The notes under the pieces: generated by a model
Databases searched by the model: none
What the model saw: the letters and a program-made list of their open reading frames with translations, nothing else
Told to the model about the DNA's origin: nothing
Position numbers and translations under genes: made by a program
Assembly: GCF_024171885.1 (NCBI RefSeq)
Contig: NZ_JAMTCP010000026.1
Location: forward strand, 32,823-96,822
Source of the DNA: Streptoalloteichus tenebrarius
Lineage (GTDB): Bacteria; Actinomycetota; Actinomycetes; Mycobacteriales; Pseudonocardiaceae
DNA length: 64,000 bases
Reading direction: 5' to 3'
Part shown: piece by piece, positions 8,188-17,600 of the stretch
Numbering within the stretch: the first letter of the stretch is position 1
Layout of the letters: each line of letters begins with the position of its first letter

Positions 8188-8640
8188 AGCCGACCGCCCC
8201 TCGCCCGGTCAGCGGAGGAGTCCGCCGCCGCGTTCGACCTCCTGGCGCGACGGGAGACGGGGATCGGCGGTGGGGAGTTCCTTCGCCGTCGGGATACCGG
8301 TGAGTGGGCTGACAGGGGCCTGGACGAGGCCCCTGGGCTCGTCGACGGGTGGACGGCCTCGCCGATGGCGCGATTATCTTCAGGCCCGGCCAACTCCCTG
8401 CGTCGATGCGCTTCGAGATCGTCGACTCCGACCCGGGAGAGCGCGACGCCGAGCACCAGGGGGCTTCTGGTGCTCCGCCAGGGCCTACAACGACACGTTG
8501 TCAAAATCGATGCGCGGCTCCGCATGACCCGCGAGGAGGCCCTCCGGGAGATCGATGAGGTGGAGGCAGCGCACCTGCTGTACCGAACGTGGGCCGAGTC
8601 TCCGCCCTCAGGCGCCGAGACCCGCCAGGGCATCCCGTGA
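8188..8640 (+). pseudogene. Decayed cassette of two small genes
   Basis: Two frame-broken coding traces lie head to tail. The first, about 8203-8367, reads EESAAAFDLLARRETG... GEFLRRRDTGEWAD... PGLVDGWTASPMAR, similar to small actinobacterial proteins of the 'LARRE.GI...EFLRRW..GEYAD..D.PGLV..WM.LP.AR' type, but has no start codon after the in-frame stop at 8182-8184. The second begins ATG at 8406 (MRFEIVDSDPGERDAEHQ), then loses its frame near 8455-8465 and continues in another frame as VVKIDARLRMTREEALREIDEVEAAHLLYRTWAESP to the TGA at 8638-8640. A missing start and a frameshift suggest two formerly cotranscribed genes in decay. Naming the families is recollection, not a search result. Confidence 0.4.
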
Positions 8641-8643
8641 AAC

Positions 8644-8675
8644 GGGGCTGGGAGCGTGCGCGCGCTCCCAGCCCC
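8644..8675. terminator. Bidirectional terminator after ddaH
   Basis: Perfect 13-base stem (8644-8656 with 8663-8675, arms GGGGCTGGGAGCG and complement) with a 6-base loop. It lies 33 bases beyond the stop of ddaH and directly after the decayed cassette, so it can stop transcription from both sides. Confidence 0.8.
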
Positions 8676-8707
8676 GGGTCCGTGTGGTGCGGGTGTCCGC
8701 CGGCGGA

Positions 8708-9601
8708 TCAGCCGCGCAGCTCCATCGTGCAGCACTTGGGGCCGCCACCGGACTTGCGCAGCTCGGAGATGTCCACGAGGACCGGCTCGAAGCCGCGCTC
8801 CGCGATCCGCTCCGCCAGGTGCGTGGCCTCCTTCGGCAGCACCACGTTGCGGCCGTCGGACACGCCGTTGAGGCCGAGGCACTCGGCGTCGGCGTCGTTG
8901 GCGATCACCGCGTCCGGGAACAGCCGGCGCAGCACCCGCTGCGAGCCGGCCGAGAACGCCTCCGGGTAGTAGGCGACGAGCGGGCGCTCGGACTGGTCGT
9001 CCAGGACGAACAGGGCGACGTCGAGGTGGTAGTACCTCGGGTCGACCAGTCGCAGCGACACGACGGGGACGCCCAGCACCTCCTGCGCCTCGGCGTGCGC
9101 CCCGGGGTCGGTGCGGAACCCGGTGCCCGCCAGGAGCAGGCCGCCGGTCCAGGCGAAGTCGCCCTCGGCCTCGTTGATCTTCTCGGGCATGACCACGCTG
9201 CGGTAGCCGTGCTCCAGGAACCAGCGCCGGTAGTGCTCGGCCTCGGCCGAGCGCTGCTCGGCGCGGAAGCGGGCGCCCAGCACCCGGCCGTCGATGACGG
9301 TGCCGGAGTTGGCCGCGAAGACCATGTCCGGCAGGCCCGGCTGCGGCTCGATCGTCTCGACCTGGTGGCCGAGCCGCTCGTAGGTCCGCTTCAGCTCCGT
9401 CCACTGCTCGACGGCCCGCTCGGTGCTGACCGGCTGGTCGGGACGCATCCACGGGTTGATCACGTACTCCACGGTGAAGAACCGCGGCTCGCACATGAGG
9501 TACCGACGGCGGGTCGGGACCCGCTCCTGGGTGACGGCGAGGGCGCCGGGACCGGTCTCCGGCGCGGGCGTCGCCAGCGGCGCGTCAAGGGTGGACGACA
9601 T
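8708..9601 (-). CDS. Dimethylargininase / arginine-modifying amidohydrolase (DDAH)
   Basis: A 297-residue protein of the guanidino-group-modifying (pentein) superfamily. It hydrolyses methylated arginines to citrulline and methylamines. Family features are RYLMCEPRFFTVEYVINPWM near the N-terminus, DMVFAANSGTVIDG, EGDFAWTGG, the catalytic His in RYYHLDVALF, ECLGLNGVSDGRNVVLP, and the C-terminal nucleophile Cys in GGGPKCCTMELRG. The ATG at 9601 is preferred; a GTG at 9634 would add eleven residues into the shared promoter. It is divergent from an Lrp/AsnC gene 75 bases away, a pairing typical of amino-acid-responsive control. Neighbouring ornithine aminotransferase genes, frequent companions, are absent. 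Confidence 0.85.
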   Translation of the reverse strand: MSSTLDAPLATPAPETGPGALAVTQERVPTRRRYLMCEPRFFTVEYVINPWMRPDQPVSTERAVEQWTELKRTYERLGHQVETIEPQPGLPDMVFAANSGTVIDGRVLGARFRAEQRSAEAEHYRRWFLEHGYRSVVMPEKINEAEGDFAWTGGLLLAGTGFRTDPGAHAEAQEVLGVPVVSLRLVDPRYYHLDVALFVLDDQSERPLVAYYPEAFSAGSQRVLRRLFPDAVIANDADAECLGLNGVSDGRNVVLPKEATHLAERIAERGFEPVLVDISELRKSGGGPKCCTMELRG

Positions 9602-9676
9602 GAATCGAAATCTAAGGTTCGCGTTGACCGGCACTCAACGCCGCTTTGTTGCGGCGTATGGGGCAGAATCTTGCGT

Positions 9677-10123
9677 ATGGACGCCATCGACCAGCGGATC
9701 ATTTCGTGCCTTGTGGCGGACGCCCGCTCCAGCTACGCCGAGATCGGCGGAGTGGTGGGCCTGTCCGCTCCCGCCGTGAAGCGCAGGGTGGACAAACTGC
9801 TGGACACCGGCGTCCTGCGCGGGTTCACCGCGGTGGTGGACCCCGAGGCCCTCGGCTGGGGGACCGAGGCGTTCATCGAGGTGCACTGCCGGGGCAACGT
9901 CACCCCCGGAGAGATCCGCATCGGCCTGGAGCCCCTGCCCGAGGTCGTCGCGGCCTACACCGTCTCCGGCGCGGCCGACGCCATCGTGCACCTGCGCGCC
10001 GCCGACATCCACCACCTGGAGAGCGCGCTGGAGCGGCTGCGCGCGGTCGACTTCATCGAGCGCACGGTGTCCACCGTGGTGCTGTCGCGGCTGCTGGAGC
10101 GGCCGCCCGCCCCCGGGGCCTGA
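9677..10123 (+). CDS. Lrp/AsnC-family transcriptional regulator
   Basis: A 148-residue regulator with an N-terminal winged helix-turn-helix ([47 protein letters not shown], residues about 1-46) and a C-terminal RAM/ligand-binding domain ([41 protein letters not shown]). Lrp-type proteins sense amino acids and often control the gene beside them; here the divergent dimethylargininase is the obvious target, with arginine or a relative as possible effector. The 75-base shared intergenic region is slightly AT-enriched around 9600-9670, as expected for overlapping promoters. The ATG at 9677 gives the standard family N-terminus. The role is inferred from position. Confidence 0.9.
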   Translation: MDAIDQRIISCLVADARSSYAEIGGVVGLSAPAVKRRVDKLLDTGVLRGFTAVVDPEALGWGTEAFIEVHCRGNVTPGEIRIGLEPLPEVVAAYTVSGAADAIVHLRAADIHHLESALERLRAVDFIERTVSTVVLSRLLERPPAPGA

Positions 10124-10217
10124 CCCCCGCGCGCCCGCCAGGGCCGCGCCACCAGCCCCGCCAGGACGTGGCCCAGGCCACCTCCCGCGCCCCGCCGCGA
10201 GTGGCAAGATCCCCCGC

Positions 10218-10979
10218 ATGAGCGGAGACGTCCTCGTCGAGCGGCGCGGCGGCGTCGCCGTCATCACGGTGAACGACCCCGACCGGCGCAACGCCCTGAC
10301 CCTCGACCTGTCGGCGCGGCTCGCGGACGCGGTCGTCGACTGCGCCGAGGACGAGCGGGTCGGGGCGGTCGTCGTGACCGGCGCGCCGCCGGCGTTCTGC
10401 GCGGGCGCGGACCTGACCGCGTTGGGCGAGGCCCGCGAGGAGGGGCTGCGGCGGATCTACGCCGGGTTCCTCGCGGTGGCGTCCTGCCCGTTGCCGACGG
10501 TGGCCGCGGTGAACGGCGCCGCCGTGGGCGCGGGCCTCAACCTGGCGTTGGCCTGCGACGTGCGGCTGGCCGGCCCCCGCGCCCGGTTCGACGCGCGGTT
10601 CCTCCAGCTCGGCATCCACCCCGGCGGGGGCATGACCTGGATGTTGCAGCGGGTCGTCGGCCCGCAGACCGCCGCCGCGATGGCGTTGTTCGGCGAGGTG
10701 CTGGACGCCGAGGAGGCCGTGCGGGCGGGGCTGGCCCTGCGCGCGGTCGACGGCGAGCCGGAGGCCGTGGTGGACGCCGCCGTGCGCCTGGCCGCCACCG
10801 CCGCGCAGGCGCCGCGCGAGCTGGTGCTGGCCACGAAGCGGACCATGCGCACGACGTCGATGCTCGACGACCACCCCACCGCGGTCGAGGTCGAGCTGGC
10901 GCCGCAGGTCCGCTCGATGGACAACCCCGCCTTCGCCGAACGGCTCGCCGCGATGAAGGCACGTATCAGCGGCCGCTGA
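10218..10979 (+). CDS. Enoyl-CoA hydratase/isomerase-family protein
   Basis: A 253-residue crotonase-fold protein. The N-terminal [27 protein letters not shown], the oxyanion-hole segments [11 protein letters not shown] (about residues 58-68) and [23 protein letters not shown] (about 96-118) are intact. In classic hydratases a Glu follows in 'PEI.LG' and a second in 'GAGGT'; here the region reads [20 protein letters not shown], so at least the first catalytic Glu position is occupied by another residue. It may be an isomerase, a hydratase using other residues, or an acyl-CoA binder like mycobacterial EchA6. It starts 94 bases after lrp on the same strand. Confidence 0.85.
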   Translation: MSGDVLVERRGGVAVITVNDPDRRNALTLDLSARLADAVVDCAEDERVGAVVVTGAPPAFCAGADLTALGEAREEGLRRIYAGFLAVASCPLPTVAAVNGAAVGAGLNLALACDVRLAGPRARFDARFLQLGIHPGGGMTWMLQRVVGPQTAAAMALFGEVLDAEEAVRAGLALRAVDGEPEAVVDAAVRLAATAAQAPRELVLATKRTMRTTSMLDDHPTAVEVELAPQVRSMDNPAFAERLAAMKARISGR

Positions 10980-11009
10980 CGGCCCCTCCTCCACCACGGG
11001 CCGTCGGTC

Positions 11010-11054
11010 GACGCCACGTCGACCGACGCCACGTCGACCGACGCCACGTCGACC
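11010..11054. repeat. Three perfect 15-base direct repeats
   Basis: The unit GACGCCACGTCGACC occurs three times without gaps (11010-11024, 11025-11039, 11040-11054), flanked by partial copies. It lies 31 bases beyond the enoyl-CoA hydratase stop, outside any gene. Each unit holds the dyad GTCGAC; the function is unknown. Confidence 0.85.
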
Positions 11055-11467
11055 GACGGCCCGGAGCTGGTGACGCCCCTCGCCGGACGCGTCTTCCCCT
11101 TCCGGGAGAAGCGGGAACACGTGCGGCCCGAGGCTTGCCAAACGGGTGTTACTCGAAGTAACAGTTTCTTCGGGCCCGCCCTGGCGCGGGCCGCGGAGTG
11201 TGACGCACGTTGCATTGGCCGGTCCGCCCGGTGGGGCGTCCCTACCTTGGAGAGGTGGCGGTGGGGTTGAGCGAGCTCAGCCCGAGCTCAGACGAGCCCA
11301 GCGGCCCCGCCGACGTCGGAACCGGGGCGGGTCTCACCGGCCGGAACGAGATCGAGTGCCGACTACGCTCGTCACCGGAGCGGGGAAGGCACGCCGGGCC
11401 GGCGTGCCGGACATTCGCACGGGTTTCGATGCCCGGCCGACACGCGTGAGAGAGGGACCCCGAGCCC
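11055..11467. other. korA upstream region
   Basis: A 413-base non-coding stretch containing the TGTTACT palindrome. Short open frames between 11210 and 11449 lack family resemblance and a ribosome site. The korA promoter must lie here, but no clear -35/-10 pair can be picked with confidence. Confidence 0.4.
11147..11163. promoter_or_regulatory. Palindromic operator candidate TGTTACT-CGA-AGTAACA
   Basis: A perfect 7-base dyad with 3-base centre, TGTTACT (11147-11153), CGA, AGTAACA (11157-11163), in an otherwise GC-rich gap 305 bases before korA. Its length and symmetry suit a TetR-family operator. A GC-rich hairpin (about 11172-11193) follows directly, and could be a terminator for the upstream gene or an attenuator. 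The cognate regulator is not identifiable in the window. Confidence 0.5.
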
Positions 11468-13381
11468 ATGACCGCAGACGTGGGAAGCAGCCCGAAGGTG
11501 TCTCACGGGGCGCCCGCCCCCGGACGACCCACCGAGGTCCGCAAGCTGGACCGGGTCGTCATCCGGTTCGCCGGTGACTCCGGCGACGGCATGCAGCTCA
11601 CCGGTGACCGGTTCACCTCGGAGGCCGCCGCCTTCGGCAACGACCTGGCCACCCTGCCCAACTTCCCCGCCGAGATCCGCGCCCCCCAGGGCACCCTGCC
11701 GGGCGTCTCCAGCTTCCAGCTCCACTTCGCCGACTACGACATCCTCACGCCGGGCGACCGCCCCGACGTGCTCGTCGCGATGAACCCGGCGGCGCTCAAG
11801 GCCAACATCGGCGACCTGCCCCACGGCGGCACGCTGATCGTCAACACCGACGAGTTCACCAAGCGGAACCTGACCAAGGTCGGGTACGACAGCGACCCGC
11901 TGGAGGACGGCTCCCTCGACGCGTACACGGTGCACAAGGTGGCCATGGCCACCCTCACCAGGGGCGCGCTGGAGGAGACCGGCCTGACCAAGAAGGACGC
12001 GGAGCGCGCGAAGAACATGTTCGCGCTGGGCCTGCTGTCCTGGATGTACCACCGCCCCACCGAGGGCACCGAGCGCTTCCTGCGGGAGAAGTTCGCCAAG
12101 AAGCCGGACATCGCCGAGGCCAACGTCCTGGCCTTCCGCGCCGGGTGGAACTTCGGCGAGACCACCGAGGCGTTCGCCGTGACCTACGAGGTCGCGCCGG
12201 CCAGCCTGCCCCGCGGCACCTACCGGCAGATCACCGGCAACACCGCGCTGGCCTACGGCATCGTCGCCGCCGGACAGCTCGCCTCGCTGCCGGTGTTCCT
12301 CGGCACCTACCCGATCACCCCGGCCTCGGACGTGCTGCACGAGCTGGCCAAGCACAAGAACTTCGGGGTGACCACGTTCCAGGCCGAGGACGAGATCGCC
12401 GGCGTCGGCGCCGCCCTCGGCGCGTCCTTCGGCGGCGCGCTCGGCGTCACCACCACCTCCGGCCCCGGCCTCGCCCTGAAGTCGGAGACCATCGGCCTGG
12501 CCGTCATGACCGAGCTGCCGCTGCTGGTGTGCGACATCCAGCGCGGCGGCCCGTCCACCGGTCTGCCCACCAAGACCGAGCAGGCCGACCTGCTCCAGGC
12601 GATGTTCGGCCGCAACGGCGAGGCCCCGGTGCCGATCATCGCGCCGCGCTCGCCGGCGGACTGCTTCGACGCCGCGGTCGAGGCCGCGCGCATCGCCCTG
12701 ACCTACCGCACCCCGGTGCTGCTGCTGTCCGACGGGTACATCGCCAACGGCTCCGAGCCGTGGCTGGTGCCGTCGGTGGACGAGCTGGCCCCGATCGAGG
12801 TCGACTTCGCCACCGAGCCCAACGCCCCGGACGGCTCCGGGGAGTTCTGGCCCTACCTGCGCGACCCGAGGACACTGGCCCGGCCGTGGGCGGTGCCGGG
12901 AACCCCCGGGCTGGAGCACCGCATCGGCGGCCTGGAGAAGGCCGAGGGCAAGGGCAACATCTCCTACGACCCGGACAACCACGACCGGATGGTGCGCATC
13001 CGGCAGGCGAAGGTCGACGGGATCGCCGTGCCGGACGTGGAGGTCGACGACCCGACAGGGGACGCCGAGCTGCTCGTGGTCGGCTGGGGCTCCACCTACG
13101 GCCCGATCGGCGCGGCCTGCCGCCGGGTCCGCCGGCTCGGCATGACGATCGCCCACGCCCACCTGCGCCACCTCAACCCGATGCCGCGCAACCTCGGCGA
13201 CGTGCTGCGCCGGTACCGCCGGGTCGTCGTGCCGGAGATGAACATGGGCCAGCTCGCCATGCTGCTGCGCGCGCGCTACCTGGTGGACGCGGTCAGCCAC
13301 ACCAAGGTGGCCGGGCTCCCGTTCAAGGCCGAAGAGCTCCAGGGTGTGTTCACCGAGATCATCAAGGGGGTCGCGGCATGA
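11468..13381 (+). CDS. korA: 2-oxoglutarate:ferredoxin oxidoreductase, alpha subunit (fused gamma-alpha)
   Basis: A 637-residue subunit of the CoA-dependent 2-oxoacid:ferredoxin oxidoreductase that converts 2-oxoglutarate to succinyl-CoA with reduction of ferredoxin. The first ~200 residues are the gamma domain (VVIRFAGDSGDGMQLTGDRF at about 30-49). The alpha domain follows, with GNTALAYGIVAAGQLA, GTYPITPASDVLHELA and AEDEIAGVGAALGASFGGALG (the TPP-facing domain I) and SGPGLALKSETIGLAVMTELPLLVCDIQRGGPSTGLPTK. The C-terminus is a transketolase-C-type domain with VGWGSTYGPIGAA. It overlaps korB by 4 bases (ATGA). This anaerobic-type enzyme is oxygen-tolerant in mycobacteria and can bypass 2-oxoglutarate dehydrogenase. 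Confidence 0.95.
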   Translation: MTADVGSSPKVSHGAPAPGRPTEVRKLDRVVIRFAGDSGDGMQLTGDRFTSEAAAFGNDLATLPNFPAEIRAPQGTLPGVSSFQLHFADYDILTPGDRPDVLVAMNPAALKANIGDLPHGGTLIVNTDEFTKRNLTKVGYDSDPLEDGSLDAYTVHKVAMATLTRGALEETGLTKKDAERAKNMFALGLLSWMYHRPTEGTERFLREKFAKKPDIAEANVLAFRAGWNFGETTEAFAVTYEVAPASLPRGTYRQITGNTALAYGIVAAGQLASLPVFLGTYPITPASDVLHELAKHKNFGVTTFQAEDEIAGVGAALGASFGGALGVTTTSGPGLALKSETIGLAVMTELPLLVCDIQRGGPSTGLPTKTEQADLLQAMFGRNGEAPVPIIAPRSPADCFDAAVEAARIALTYRTPVLLLSDGYIANGSEPWLVPSVDELAPIEVDFATEPNAPDGSGEFWPYLRDPRTLARPWAVPGTPGLEHRIGGLEKAEGKGNISYDPDNHDRMVRIRQAKVDGIAVPDVEVDDPTGDAELLVVGWGSTYGPIGAACRRVRRLGMTIAHAHLRHLNPMPRNLGDVLRRYRRVVVPEMNMGQLAMLLRARYLVDAVSHTKVAGLPFKAEELQGVFTEIIKGVAA

Positions 13382-14445
13382 CGGCGATCGACCTGGGCCT
13401 GCCCACGCTCGGCGGGCTGGAGGGCGTCCCGACCACCGACGCCAGGCAGACCGCGAAGGACTTCACCAGCGACCAGGAGGTCCGCTGGTGCCCGGGGTGC
13501 GGTGACTACGCGATCCTCGCCGCGGTGCGCTCGTTCCTGCCGGAACTGGGCCTGCGCCGGGAGAACATCGTGTTCGTCTCCGGCATCGGCTGCTCCTCGC
13601 GCTTCCCGTACTACATGAACACCTACGGGATGCACTCCATCCACGGCCGCGCCCCGGCCATCGCGACCGGGCTGTCGGTCTCCCGGCCCGACCTGTCGGT
13701 CTGGGTCGTGACCGGTGACGGCGACGGGCTGTCGATCGGCGGCAACCACCTGGTGCACGCGCTGCGCCGCAACGTCAACCTCAAGATCCTGCTGTTCAAC
13801 AACCGGATCTACGGGCTGACCAAGGGCCAGTACTCGCCCACCTCCGAGGTCGGCAAGGTCACCAAGTCGACCCCGATGGGCTCGCTGGACCACCCGTTCA
13901 ACCCGGTGTCGCTCGCGCTGGGCGCGGAGGGCACGTTCGTGGCCCGCGCCCTGGACTCCGACCGCAAGCAGCTCACCGAGGTGCTGCGGGCCGCGGCCCA
14001 GCACCGGGGCTCGGCGCTCGTGGAGATCTACCAGAACTGCCCGATCTTCAACGACGGCGCGTTCGACGTCCTGAAGGAGCCCGGCGAGCGGGAGCGGCGG
14101 ATCGTCCCGCTCCGGCAGGGCGAGCCGATCCGGTTCGGCGCCGACGGCGAGTACGGCGTGGTGCGGGACCCGGCGACCGGCTCCCTCCAGGTGCGCAAGG
14201 TGGCCGAGGTCGGCGAGGCCGCGCTGGTCGTGCACGACGCCACGCGGGACGACCCGTCCTACGCCTTCGCCCTGTCGCGACTGGGCGGGCAGGACCTGGA
14301 CTACACCGTCACCGGCGTGTTCCGGTCCGTCGACCGCCCGAGCTACGACGACCTGGCTCGGGCCCAGGTCGAGCAGGCCAGGACGGCCAAGCCGGCCGAC
14401 CTGGGCGCGCTCCTGCGCGGCAAGGACACCTGGACCGTCGAGTAG
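13378..14445 (+). CDS. korB: 2-oxoglutarate:ferredoxin oxidoreductase, beta subunit
   Basis: A 355-residue TPP- and [4Fe-4S]-binding subunit. Cluster ligands are visible in VRWCPGCGDYAIL (C-x2-C, about residues 38-41), GIGCSSRFPYYMNTYG and EIYQNCPIFNDGAFD. The TPP/Mg motif is VVTGDGDGLSIGGNHLVHALRRN with NNRIYGLTKGQYSPTS completing it. With KorA it forms the active heterotetramer in the cytosol, producing reduced ferredoxin. The ATG at 13378 overlaps the korA stop (ATGA), so translation is coupled. A strong terminator follows at 14476. Confidence 0.95.
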   Translation: MTAIDLGLPTLGGLEGVPTTDARQTAKDFTSDQEVRWCPGCGDYAILAAVRSFLPELGLRRENIVFVSGIGCSSRFPYYMNTYGMHSIHGRAPAIATGLSVSRPDLSVWVVTGDGDGLSIGGNHLVHALRRNVNLKILLFNNRIYGLTKGQYSPTSEVGKVTKSTPMGSLDHPFNPVSLALGAEGTFVARALDSDRKQLTEVLRAAAQHRGSALVEIYQNCPIFNDGAFDVLKEPGERERRIVPLRQGEPIRFGADGEYGVVRDPATGSLQVRKVAEVGEAALVVHDATRDDPSYAFALSRLGGQDLDYTVTGVFRSVDRPSYDDLARAQVEQARTAKPADLGALLRGKDTWTVE

Positions 14446-14475
14446 CGGGAAAGCGCCTCCACCGAGGCGGTCGAC

Positions 14476-14508
14476 GAGGCGCCTGGCCGGCATCCGGCCA
14501 GGCGCCTC
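14476..14508 (+). terminator. korAB terminator
   Basis: Perfect 15-base stem, GAGGCGCCTGGCCGG (14476-14490) with its complement (14494-14508) and a CAT loop, 31 bases after the korB stop. Confidence 0.85.
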
Positions 14509-14601
14509 GCGCGTTTCGGCGACCGGCGACCGGCGAACCACGGAGCAGGGCACGCCGGCCGGGGATTCGACGGGCGCGGACAGAGTGCGGCCCGAACAGC
14601 G

Positions 14602-14633
14602 AGGCGGGCGCCCCCGGGAGGGGACGCCCGCCT
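14602..14633 (-). terminator. Terminator for the ArfC-like gene
   Basis: Nine-base stem AGGCGGGCG (14602-14610) with its complement (14625-14633) and a 14-base GC-rich loop, 14 bases past the stop of the minus-strand gene at 14647. Confidence 0.6.
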
Positions 14634-14646
14634 GCGACGTTCCGTA

Positions 14647-17600
14647 CTAGCGCGGCTGGTTCCAGGCGCGGAAACCGGCGCGCTCGGCGTCCTCCGGACC
14701 GCGGAACCACACCTCAGCCCTGGTGCGGGCGTAGTACGGCGACTCGGCGGTGTGGAACAACATCGACGAGGCGCTCGCCTTCACCCGGAACTCCGGCCCG
14801 GGAGCCGAGCCGTCCGGGTTCGGCAACGCCGATCCCGGCCCGAACGGCGACGGCGTCGCCGTCGTCGGGCGCGGCGCGGCCGAGCCGTTCTCGGCGGGCC
14901 GGGCGGCGGACGGCGCGGCCTCGGCCGCCTGCGGCGTCGGCCGCTTCGGCAGCGGCGCGGACGGCTGCGGGGCCGGCTGCGGACCCGTCCACCCCGCGCC
15001 GGCGGGCGTGGCCGGCGCGCCGCTGGGCCACGACGCCGCGGACTGCGGCACCGGGGCCTCCTGGCGCGGCTGCGCCGCCGGCCGCTCGGCCGGAGCGGGC
15101 GCGGCCTGCTGCGGGTGGGCCGAGGGCGGCTGGGCGGGCGCGGCCGGCGCGCCCCGCTGCGGCAGCGGCGGCGTGGGCGCGGCCGACCTGGCGGCCTCCG
15201 GGTCCACCACCGGCTCGAACAGCGAGCGCTGACGCTCGGCCTCGACGGCCGGCACTGCCGGCGCGGTGGGCGCCGGCGGCGGCGCGACCGGCTGTGCCGG
15301 CGGCGGGGACGCGACCTGCGGCGGCTGGGGCTGTCCCGGCTGTCCCGGCTGTCCCGGCTGTCCCGGCGCGGCCTGGGCCGGCGAGGGCGGCACCGGGGCC
15401 TGGCCGCCCAGCGGGGGCTGCGGCGGGGCCGCCGCCTCCTGGGGCGGGGTGGCCGGGCGCTCCGAGCGGAAGGCCGCGGCCAGCCCGTTCCCCTGCCGCT
15501 CGCCCTGCGGCGCCCACGGCTCACGGGCCGGGGACGCCGCCCCGGCGGAGGTGGACGGGTCCACCGGCGCGTTCGCCGGCGTCGGCTCGGTCGGCGACGG
15601 CGCGGGGGCCGTGAACCCGGCGGCGGCCGGCGGCCGCTGCTCGTACCGGCCCTGGCCGGGCTCCGCGTCCCGGCGCGCCTGGTCGGCCCACGGCTCGCCC
15701 TCGGCGGGACCCCGCGACGGGGTCGGCTCCTGGCCGGCCCCGCGCTCGCCGACCAGCGGCTCGGGCAGTTCCTTCTCGGCACGCGCCCCGCTCGGCGTCC
15801 GGCGCTCGGACTCCGCGCCGGCCAGGCCGATCAGCTCGTCGTGCGTGGGCAGGGACGGCATCTCCGTGTTCTCGTGCACGGTGTCCTCCCGGTCTCGGGA
15901 AGCAGGCCCGATCCGGTCCCACGGCGCGGAGGTCGCCGGCGTGACGGGCTCGTCCGCCCCGGCCTCGGCCGCGCGCTCCGCCTCCGCGGCGCGCGCCTCG
16001 GCGCGGCTGGTGGCCTCCGCCTGGTAGGGCTCGTCCTCGTCGCGGTCCACGAGCGCCTCGACCCCGAGGCCGGAGTCGGTGCGCGCGTGCCGCGCGCGGC
16101 CGGCGGCCTGCTCCTCGGCCGCCGTCGTGGCGGCCAGTTCGTCCTCGGCGATCTCCTGGTCGATCAGCTCCCGCTCGGTCAGGGTGTGCTCGACCGGCTC
16201 CCCGAACTCGCCGGAGTCGACCCCGCCGGCCCGCCGCACCTGCTCGGCGATCATCGCGGCGGACACCGGACCGGTCCGCTCCGCCTCGGGTTCGAGCTCG
16301 TCCTCCTCGACGCCGGCCGGCGGCTCGGCCTCGACCAGCTCCGGCTCCGGCGGGGCGTGCATCTCCCCCGCGACCGGCCGCCGCGGCTCGCCGCCCCGCG
16401 GCTCCGTCGGGTAACGACCGCCCGCCGGCTCCGCGGGCGCGGACGGGCCGGACTCGGCGGGGGCCGGCTCCGGTCCCGGCGGCGGCTCGACGCCGCCCTG
16501 CCCGGTCAGCGGCTGCCACTGCTCGTCCAACCGGGCCCGCTCGTAGGTGGCGGGCTCGTCCACGACGGCCGGGCGCGGGGCCGGCGTCACCCACTGGTCG
16601 ACGTCGGGCATCCCGCCCAGCCCCTGACCGCCCAGCCCCTGACCGCCCGGTCCCTGGCCGCCCGCCGTGATCTCGTCCTCGGTCCCGCCCTGCTGGTCCG
16701 CGGGGCGCGACGGCCCGTCGAACGGCCGGGCCGGCCGCTCCTCGGCCGCGCCGGCGGCCGGCGGCCGGGGCTCGCCCGCCGCCCACGGCGTCGCGGGGCG
16801 CTCCGGCTCCCTGCCCACGCCGAAGCCCATCGGCGGGACGCTGACCCGGCGCGCCGCCGGGCGCGGCTGGGCGGGCTCGGCGGGCCCGGCGGGCTCGGCG
16901 TGACCAGCCTGATCGGCGCGGTCGGCGCGGTCGGCGCGGTCGGCATGGTCGGCACGTTCGGCACGGTCGCCGCGGCTCCCGCCGTTCGGGCTCACGCCCT
17001 CGACGCCGCCCAGCGCCGCCGCGATCGACTCCCCGCCCGGCGGCGGGGCCTCCGAGGGGAACGGCGTCGGCTCGGCGGGCCGGGGGAAGCCCAGGTCGCC
17101 GCGGTCGCGGGCAGGGGTCCGCTCGCGGGCTGGCTCACGCGGCGCGGTCTCGGGCCGGGCGGCCCGCTCCTCCGGCGCGGCGCCGATCCCGGCGCCCGGG
17201 GCGTCGTGCTGGGCCGGGATGACCGTGGTCGCCTCCGTCATCCCCACTGCCCCGGTCGCGTCGGCGGCCGGGACGCCGGGGACGGGTCCGGCGACGGCGG
17301 GACGCGGAGGGGTGGGAGGCTCGACCGGCGCCTCCGGCGCGGTCCCCCTCCTGGCCTCCCCCGCCGTCTCTCCCGCGGGCCCCGCCGCGTGGTCCGCCAC
17401 CGGTTCCGGGGGCGCCTCGGCGCCCCACGGCTCGACCCGGGGCGCGGAGCCGGCCAACGGGGCCGGCGCGGCGCGGGGTCCCACGCCGGGCTCGGCGTGG
17501 TCCTCCTGGTCGAGGTAGCCCTCGTGCGACCCGGACAGCGCGGGCTGTGCCGGGCCCTGGTCCGCCAGCTCGGCGAGCCGCCGGCGCGCCGGGCGGGCGA

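Noticed and set aside
11010..11054. Three direct repeats as a possible CRISPR array
   Set aside because: Units are only 15 bases, with no spacers and no cas genes.
11210..11449. 79-codon frame upstream of korA
   Set aside because: No ribosome site, family resemblance or coding bias; it more likely belongs to the korA leader.
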